Assembly (NCBI GenBank): GCA_024225875.1
Contig: JAAEMD010000198.1
Location: 1 to 10,161 of the forward strand
Direction of reading: 5' to 3'
Source of the DNA: a bacterium
GTDB lineage: Bacteria > Margulisbacteria > Marinamargulisbacteria > JAAEMD01
DNA length: 10,161 bases
Shown here one piece after another: positions 5,841-10,161 of this stretch. Position numbers and translations under genes: made by a program. The first letter of the stretch is position 1, and each line of letters opens with the position of its first letter. The notes below the pieces were generated by a model. It saw nothing but the letters and a program-made list of their open reading frames with translations, searched no databases and was not told the DNA's origin.

Positions 5841-7928
5841 TCAGGCTTTCCACTGTTGATTATGACTAAGGATATTATTTTCTGTTGCTTTGAGGACAGG
5901 TTCTAAATACAACGGGGATAATGCTTCATATTTTTCATAGATATGCTGTTTCCTGGTCGGATACGTTATAGTCAGTGCAGTCAATATTAACACCTTAAGC
6001 CTGTGCTTAGCGAGTCCCCGCCCTGGGTTACCTGAACGATCCCTGTGGGTTGGATATGGCATGTTATGAAGGTCGTCATCAATCTTTTTTATTAACGACA
6101 TTGCGTCATTTAAGTCAGCATTATATGAGCGGTCAAACCGCAGGTTATTTATCAAACATTCAATTTCCTTCTCAAATTTCTCCACCATATTTTTCAAGTT
6201 GGTTCCCGCATTTGCATATGTCGTGTTCTTATATTTTTCATCAATATTCTTGAGTTCAGATTTAACACCCTGCTGCCATTGTCGGAGAGATTTAAATAGT
6301 TCATTGCTGTCCAGTTTCGGAGCCGGTTTTATAATTTTATTATACGAAACATTCAACCTGTTGCTTCCTGGTTCACGCTTAGCTGTCTGCTTTTTTTCAA
6401 TAATCCGATTGTTATTATATGTTATTTCATAAATACCTTTGTCATCCGAGGCATAAATTTTTCCATTTCTATAGAACTGGCCTGATTGTTTATCCTGGTA
6501 AATTTCCCCGGATTCCCATTCATTTCCAGACGAAGTTTTATAATTAATTCTTATCATATTATCATCTGTTTTTGACAATTCATACAAATCAGTTTGTTTT
6601 TTATTAATGCGTTGAGATGGTATATCTTCGTCTGGTGCATAAAAGTCCAGATCTAGATCTCGTTGTTGATCCGCTGTTTTATGCCTTACGTCCGTACCAT
6701 TATGTAGATCTAGCTCCTCGCTGCTAAATCTTTCCCCTACTGTCGGGCTGGCATTGTCAAGCGCCTGCATCAGGCAGTTATTGTCCCCTGAGTACTTGCG
6801 GCTTGTCACTGGAAGTACCCTTCCAGGACACAGATCTCCTTCCTCTAGTGATATCTTTTTTTTGTTAGCAGGTTCATACGGTTCATAATGTCCCCAGTCA
6901 CAATAGTTAATATAAACATCCTCTGTATCTTTATTTTGTATAGGAGATTTATATGGACGCATCATTACTTTTCCGTTATTAACCACTACAATGTTAATAT
7001 TTATCATCTTTGAGATAGTGGCAAGCTCTTGATCGCCACACTGTGCATAATTTTTAATATTCTTCAAATAATTAGCTTTTAGTTCTGAAAGTTTTGCTGA
7101 GTTACTATTGTATGACGATTTTTTATTATCAGTAAAATGCCTGGAGGATCCATAATCACCGAATATATCAGCAGCACCTGGCTGAAATTGTGTACGGCTC
7201 CAGTTATTCTGCAATGATTGTGCAAATTTATAATCACCGGATGTATCAGCAGCACCTGGCTGAAATTGTGTACGACTACTGTACTCTTTATTCTGCAACG
7301 ATTTATTCTGCAACGATTGTGCAAATTCATAATCACCGGATGTATCAGGATTGCCTGCCTGTGATTGTATGAATTGCTTATTCTCATTCATCTGCAGTAA
7401 TATTGCTTGTCTACTACTATCATCATCACCGGATACATCATAAAGGTTTTTAGCTGCTTCCTGCTGATTAGACTTTTGTTTAAAAGCTATGTCCCTGTAT
7501 TCAAGTGCAATTTTTGATATTTCACCTGTGTTATTTTTTACTAAAGAACTTTGCCCCTTCGTTCTTTTTACAAAAGATTCGAACTGACCGTCTCTTTTAA
7601 GAAGAGACCGAACATCTGCATTACTCTGCTTTTTAAGCTCGCTTATAATCTTCAAGGCTAAGGCATTACGTTTCTCATATTCATCAAGCATTAGTTTTAT
7701 TTCAGGTTTGCTCATTCTCCTTCTAAGGCATGTTCTAATCGCATCAATATGCCTTTGTGCTCTGTCCTGTAAAGACTCTGTCCTCGTACCGGGCTTTAAA
7801 GGTTTCATAAGAAGATTATAAATTTCAGTTGGCAACTTTGAATTTGTTGCAGGCACCCTTGAATTTGTTACAGGCACCATTTTGTTAGGTATAGATTTAT
7901 TATTATTAAATGGCCTCAATGATAACAT
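5841..7928 (-). CDS. Large uncharacterised protein with OTU-protease-like segments
   Basis: I do not recognise a named family for this 695-residue hydrophilic protein. It has no signal peptide or membrane segment. Residues 50-160 are basic and helical. Residues 164-267 carry SGDY-containing repeats. CGDQELATISKMININIVVV (297-316) leading to VYINYCDWGHYEPYE (338-352, His347) resembles the C-terminal half of OTU cysteine proteases. SGDNNCLMQALDN (380-392, Cys385) resembles their Cys box (DGNCLFRA). The order is His half first, opposite to ordinary OTU domains. Residues 469-511 hold short Tyr/Gly-rich strands (GEIYQDKQSGQFYRNGKIY), and 541-690 are mostly helical. The start is supported by GTGAGG at 7937-7942, 8 bases before ATG. 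OTU enzymes cleave ubiquitin, so an effector role is possible but inferred. The gene stands alone between repeat elements. Confidence 0.75.
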   Translation of the reverse strand: MLSLRPFNNNKSIPNKMVPVTNSRVPATNSKLPTEIYNLLMKPLKPGTRTESLQDRAQRHIDAIRTCLRRRMSKPEIKLMLDEYEKRNALALKIISELKKQSNADVRSLLKRDGQFESFVKRTKGQSSLVKNNTGEISKIALEYRDIAFKQKSNQQEAAKNLYDVSGDDDSSRQAILLQMNENKQFIQSQAGNPDTSGDYEFAQSLQNKSLQNKEYSSRTQFQPGAADTSGDYKFAQSLQNNWSRTQFQPGAADIFGDYGSSRHFTDNKKSSYNSNSAKLSELKANYLKNIKNYAQCGDQELATISKMININIVVVNNGKVMMRPYKSPIQNKDTEDVYINYCDWGHYEPYEPANKKKISLEEGDLCPGRVLPVTSRKYSGDNNCLMQALDNASPTVGERFSSEELDLHNGTDVRHKTADQQRDLDLDFYAPDEDIPSQRINKKQTDLYELSKTDDNMIRINYKTSSGNEWESGEIYQDKQSGQFYRNGKIYASDDKGIYEITYNNNRIIEKKQTAKREPGSNRLNVSYNKIIKPAPKLDSNELFKSLRQWQQGVKSELKNIDEKYKNTTYANAGTNLKNMVEKFEKEIECLINNLRFDRSYNADLNDAMSLIKKIDDDLHNMPYPTHRDRSGNPGRGLAKHRLKVLILTALTITYPTRKQHIYEKYEALSPLYLEPVLKATENNILSHNQQWKA
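7140..7370 (-). repeat. Intragenic repeats encoding SGDYxFAQSLQN...RTQFQPGAAD units
   Basis: Two near-identical peptide units (SGDYEFAQSLQN and SGDYKFAQSLQN, each followed by SRTQFQPGAAD) and a degraded third (FGDYGSSRHF) fill residues 187-263. An earlier relative, VSGDDDSSRQ, is at 165-174. At DNA level the units share long matches, and a short internal duplication (TTATTCTGCAACGAT) extends one unit. Such tandem duplication points to recent expansion and possible length variation between strains. Confidence 0.85.
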
Positions 7929-8125
7929 TTTTTTATCCTCACTTTATACAAAAGTAAACTTTATTTCTATCTAAAAAATTATCGAAATATTCAAAAATAA
8001 ATTGCATCGAAATATGTTATTACTTTCTTATATATATTAGAACGAATAAATAGTATATTGCAAGTATAAATTATAGCTGATACAAATTGAACTGTCCATT
8101 TAAATAGCTGGAGTGCTGATTTTTT

Positions 8126-8230
8126 TAGTTCTAAGTTCTATGTTTAAAGATGTTGACCAGCTTAGAACTTCGAACTTAATAACTTAGAACCTAGAACTAA
8201 ATAACTTAGAACTTAATAACTTCGAACTAA
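8126..8230. repeat. Second, degenerate heptamer block with inverted part
   Basis: TAGTTCTAAGTTCTATG at the left is the reverse complement of the GAACATAG/AACTTAG units. To the right come AACTTAG, AACTTCG and AACCTAG units in direct orientation with AATAACT spacers. It ends in AACTTCGAACTAAT, as does the array at 1131-1338 (1327-1340). Opposed orientations would allow a long imperfect hairpin. Confidence 0.8.
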
Positions 8231-8231
8231 T

Positions 8232-8257
8232 TTATCAACACTATTGTGGGCCAGTTT
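8232..8257. repeat. Orphan arm of the 1017-1395 element family
   Basis: This 26-bp stretch matches the reverse complement of 1017-1042 with one mismatch, and its inner 21 bp are identical to 1375-1395. As at 1375, it lies just after a heptamer block. A matching left arm near this copy was not found, so it is a truncated or rearranged copy. Confidence 0.85.
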
Positions 8258-8410
8258 AAATAAATTATCAAAAACTACAAATTTAACAGAAGCCTGATAG
8301 TTAAAAAACAGGATATTTAAATAGCGTTTTCAGGCTAAAGCTATATTTTTTGTCAGAGCTTACAGGTTTTGTGTAGTAGCCTGCTATTCAAGTATCTTTA
8401 GAAAATCTAT

Positions 8411-8439
8411 AAAAAAGGCTGTCATTAAGACAGCCTTTT
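8411..8439 (-). terminator. Rho-independent terminator of the Spy-like gene
   Basis: On the minus strand AAAAGGCTGTC and GACAGCCTTTT pair as an 11-bp stem around a 5-base loop, followed by a run of U. It starts 22 bases after the stop codon of the Spy-like gene. The + strand has a shorter T stretch, so weak bidirectional action is possible. Confidence 0.9.
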
Positions 8440-8461
8440 AATAAATAAAATATCAAAAAAA

Positions 8462-8932
8462 TTATCTTTTATTTTTTTTGAGCCTCTTTTTATTATACCT
8501 GGGTTTTGTGCAGTCAGAATGTTGAGATCGACCCTTCATTATACTTTTCAACTTTTTCAGCTGTTCAGCTGTAAGCTTTTCTTTCAGGTTTAACTTCTTC
8601 TGTACTTTGCTGTCGAGCATAGCTTTTTTTATACTAACGATGTTGCTTTTATATTTTTTTATATTACCGATATCCGGTTTTTCCTTATCCAGCTCAGCAT
8701 GCAGACGCATAAAGTTATTTTCCAGTTTAGCTTTTCTCTCATTTTTATTTGTCTTATAGTTTAAAAGCAAATCTTTTATATCCTGAGCTTTTGTACTGCT
8801 TAAATCCAGTTCGTCAATTATGTCAGAACAAATAACTGGTTTTTTTGTAAAATCCATAGCGTAGTTAACAGTTGGAGATAGAATAAAAGCTGCTATCAGA
8901 GCCAGCAGACCAGCATATATTTTTTTCTTCAT
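8462..8932 (-). CDS. Small periplasmic LTxxQ (Spy/CpxP-like) protein
   Basis: The 156-residue protein begins MKKKIYAGLLALIAAFIL, a clear signal peptide with probable cleavage after VNYA (residue 25). The mature part is helical and very Lys-rich, with a single LTAEQ motif at about 124-128 in KEKLTAEQLKKLKSIM, as in the LTxxQ family of Spy/CpxP periplasmic chaperones and metal-stress sensors (typically 140-170 residues). The last 20 residues are strongly basic (NKKRLKKNKR). The ATG at 8932 is chosen because AAGGAGT at 8941-8947 gives ideal spacing; an ATG at 8950 overlaps that ribosome site. A good terminator follows. The gene stands alone inside an inverted-repeat-bounded region, suggesting it may be cargo. 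No regulator is adjacent. A chaperone role is inferred from family resemblance only. Confidence 0.7.
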   Translation of the reverse strand: MKKKIYAGLLALIAAFILSPTVNYAMDFTKKPVICSDIIDELDLSSTKAQDIKDLLLNYKTNKNERKAKLENNFMRLHAELDKEKPDIGNIKKYKSNIVSIKKAMLDSKVQKKLNLKEKLTAEQLKKLKSIMKGRSQHSDCTKPRYNKKRLKKNKR

Positions 8933-9094
8933 ATAAAAAAACTCCTTCATTTAAGTTATTTACTTTATTTTATAACATTTTATAAGAGTTTTAAAAAGCC
9001 TGTTTTTTAATTGCTCCCTTAATATATAGAAGGTACAAAATAGAAAGACCTGCAAAACATGAAATATCTATGAGTTAAAAGCGTATAAAAATGA

Positions 9095-9292
9095 GACACT
9101 AAAGTAGTGGAAAGACTCGAGCTGACTGAAGAAGAAAATCTTATAGCAGACTCGAAACTTGTACGATTATTTATCCAGGATATATTTAATATTAAGTATA
9201 CAAAAAGTGGCAGCATTTTCTTGCTGCGTCAGCCTGGATTTAAATATAAGCAAACTACTGTAATGCTTTCGTCTATAGGTTTTTTAAAGTAA
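9095..9292 (+). pseudogene. Remnant of an IS630-type transposase (winged-helix segment)
   Basis: Following a stop codon, an open frame encodes LELTEEEN, then LVRLFIQDIFNIKYTKSG, then IFLLRQPGFKYKQT. The pattern of a helix, F-[NG]-[IV]-[KR]-Y-[ST]-x-S-G and LLxxxGF-x-Y-K matches the N-terminal winged-helix of IS630/Tc1-mariner-like transposases. The DDE catalytic domain is absent: after 'KQT' the frame runs 11 more residues to a stop and into the 59-bp repeat. No upstream HTH portion is seen. It is a decayed fragment, not a working gene. The family call is by motif shape alone. Confidence 0.5.
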
Positions 9293-9332
9293 AATGTTCG
9301 ACACAGAATTTTTAAAATGACTTCGTTTATGT
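9274..9332 (+). repeat. 59-bp dispersed repeat, copy 3
   Basis: This is the most diverged copy (TATAGGTTTTTTAAAG...GTTCGACACAG...GTTTATGT), but it aligns with copy 2 without gaps. It overlaps the last codons of the transposase remnant and lies 18 bp before the right 31-bp arm, so here the repeat clearly sits at the subterminal end of an insertion sequence. Confidence 0.75.
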
Positions 9333-9396
9333 ACGCTTGTGAAACTGCAGCCAGCTATTTAAACGGACAGTTCAATTTGTACCATCTATATATCAT

Positions 9397-9409
9397 TTCT
9401 TGACAAGAA
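9397..9409 (+). promoter_or_regulatory. Palindrome TTCTTG-A-CAAGAA over a consensus -35 box
   Basis: A 13-bp perfect inverted repeat contains TTGACA (9400-9405), a consensus -35 hexamer 42 bases before the ATG of the 220-residue gene. No good -10 appears at 16-18 bp spacing (TATGAG begins at 14). It may be a repressor operator or a weak promoter; both are inference. Confidence 0.35.
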
Positions 9410-9447
9410 GTTAATTTTTTATGAGTGAAAATTAAAAAGGTGTAAAA

Positions 9448-10110
9448 ATGAATAAAATAATATCTATAAATAACAGTGATAAATGCTTGAAAGATAAAGA
9501 TTTTAATATGAATTTTAAAGAAAAACTTTTCAATAATCTTTATAATCTATCTAATGAGGCGGAAAGGAACTATTATTCAAGAAATATTTTAAATTTCTAT
9601 GCAAGAAATTTAGAAGGTTCAGGCATTACTATACCTGAAGATATAAAAGAATTAATAATAAAATTTAAAGGCATAGCATTTGATAATATAAAGTTAATGT
9701 TTGATAACTGGGTCTGTAATGTTTACAAGTTCGACAATTTTGAACAGAACAAAAATTTTATTGTATGGGATTTTAAAATTAAAGATAGAGAATTGAGTCT
9801 TTCTTTGACACTAAAAAAGGCAGGAAAAAAAGAAATTGATGAAAAAACTGAACAGCTGAGGGATATAGCTAAAGAAACCAGTGATTTATTGAAAATAAAA
9901 TTATCCTGTAATGACAGGAAGCAGAATTATTCATTTTTTTTTAATATTGAAGGAACTAAAAAGAGTGTTGAATTTCTTATGTCTTTTTTGGTAAATGTCA
10001 AACTTAAGGTCTTTTTTAAAGCAAGTAATGATAGCTATATAAATTATAATAATCGGTTTGAAAGTGCTGATAGCTATTACTCCGTACCTAAAGTAGTAGA
10101 TAATAACTAG
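9448..10110 (+). CDS. Uncharacterised AT-rich 220-residue protein
   Basis: I do not recognise this protein. It is Lys/Asn/Phe-rich and soluble, with no signal peptide or membrane segment. The N-terminal half is predicted helical (FKEKLFNNLYNLSNEAERNY). The middle has amphipathic strands (FIVWDFKIKDRELSLSLTLK at about 103-122), followed by a charged helix (about 124-149) and further strands, so an alpha/beta fold is likely. The tail is Tyr/Asn-rich. A clear ribosome site AAGGTG (9437-9442) lies 5 bases before ATG. Codons are very AT-rich (10 G/C in 60 bases at 9481-9540), poorer than the operon genes, which suggests acquisition or relaxed selection. It is the only full-length gene on the plus strand and starts 66 bp after an element end. 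A TAG stop shares bases with a possible converging gene. Confidence 0.7.
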   Translation: MNKIISINNSDKCLKDKDFNMNFKEKLFNNLYNLSNEAERNYYSRNILNFYARNLEGSGITIPEDIKELIIKFKGIAFDNIKLMFDNWVCNVYKFDNFEQNKNFIVWDFKIKDRELSLSLTLKKAGKKEIDEKTEQLRDIAKETSDLLKIKLSCNDRKQNYSFFFNIEGTKKSVEFLMSFLVNVKLKVFFKASNDSYINYNNRFESADSYYSVPKVVDNN

Positions 10111-10160
10111 GCAGCGTAAGCAACTTCTTTTTTCTTAAAAAAGTTAGTAATTTTGTTTGG
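10107..10160 (-). CDS. Possible C-terminal fragment of a converging gene
   Basis: A minus-strand frame from the right edge stays open for 17 codons (NKITNFFKKKEVAYAA) and ends at a TAG overlapping the stop of the 220-residue gene by 4 bases. The tail is basic and could end a transposase or other small protein, but it is too short to identify. A chance open frame of this length is common in AT-rich DNA. Confidence 0.22.
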   Translation of the reverse strand, partial: PNKITNFFKKKEVAYAA

Positions 10161-10161
10161 A

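Larger units (their letters stand above)
8081..9381. mobile_element. 1.3-kb region bounded by a 31-bp inverted repeat
   Basis: The left arm 8081-8111 (starting TACAAATTGAACTGTCC) and the right arm 9351-9381 are reverse complements with one mismatch in 31. Between them lie a heptamer block, an orphan arm of the 1017-1395 element, the Spy-like gene with its terminator, an IS630-type transposase remnant and 59-bp repeat copy 3. No target-site duplication is apparent. It could be a decayed insertion sequence that carries the Spy-like gene, or two independent insertions in opposite orientation. The 155 bases from 8258 to 8410 contain nothing else I can identify. Confidence 0.55.

Noticed and set aside
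5785..5848. Hairpin CTGAATC/GATTCAG downstream of the 695-residue gene
   Set aside because: The arms are short, interrupted and far apart, and overlap the stop codon; there is no U-tract.
7079..7387. 102-residue minus-strand frame inside the 695-residue gene
   Set aside because: It arises from the intragenic repeats read in another frame; it has no ribosome site and the larger frame has coherent protein features.
9019..9216. 65-residue minus-strand frame
   Set aside because: It is opposite the transposase remnant, is low-complexity Ser/Phe, and has no ribosome site.
10122..10145. Terminator after the 220-residue gene
   Set aside because: AACTTC(T)n/(A)nGTT pairing is AT-only with a bulge and has no following T-run, so it is not convincing.

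Overview
The window comes from an AT-rich, repeat-laden bacterial chromosome. Its genes point to a Gram-negative cell: an MsbA-type exporter, a family-9 heptosyltransferase-like enzyme, a family-2 glycosyltransferase and a small periplasmic LTxxQ/Spy-like protein. The phylum cannot be fixed from the sequence. The large OTU-like protein hints at contact with eukaryotes, but this is inference.

Layout. Positions 2-106 hold the last 34 codons of a GIY-YIG nuclease-like gene (+), followed by a GC-rich hairpin repeat. On the minus strand, 199-954 encodes an inositol-monophosphatase-family enzyme, probably a HisN-type histidinol phosphatase, with an extended -10 promoter so close to the ATG that the mRNA may be leaderless. 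Positions 1017-1395 form a gene-free, mobile-element-like block with 21-bp terminal inverted repeats and a heptamer array. Its right end supplies part of the stop codon of the next gene. Positions 5612-1394 read as one minus-strand unit: tRNA-Leu(CAA), msbA-like exporter, GT2 and GT9, with a 4-bp overlap and an 8-bp gap between the protein genes. This looks like an envelope-glycolipid (lipid A/LPS-type) assembly and export operon.

Positions 5841-7928 (minus) encode a 695-residue protein of unknown function. It has an internal repeat block and two segments resembling the His half and the Cys box of an OTU cysteine protease, in reversed order. Positions 8081-9381 are bounded by a 31-bp inverted repeat and contain a second heptamer block, an orphan end of the first element family, the Spy-like gene with its terminator, and an IS630-type transposase remnant. 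Positions 9448-10110 (+) encode an unrecognised, very AT-rich 220-residue protein with a palindrome upstream. The window ends in the possible tail of a converging gene.

A 59-60-bp repeat occurs three times (1052, 5706, 9274). Two copies lie beside an inverted-repeat arm and the third beside a perfect 16-bp palindrome, so much of the non-coding DNA appears to derive from one or two related element families. The strongest candidates for new biology are the permuted-looking OTU-like protein and this mosaic element family.
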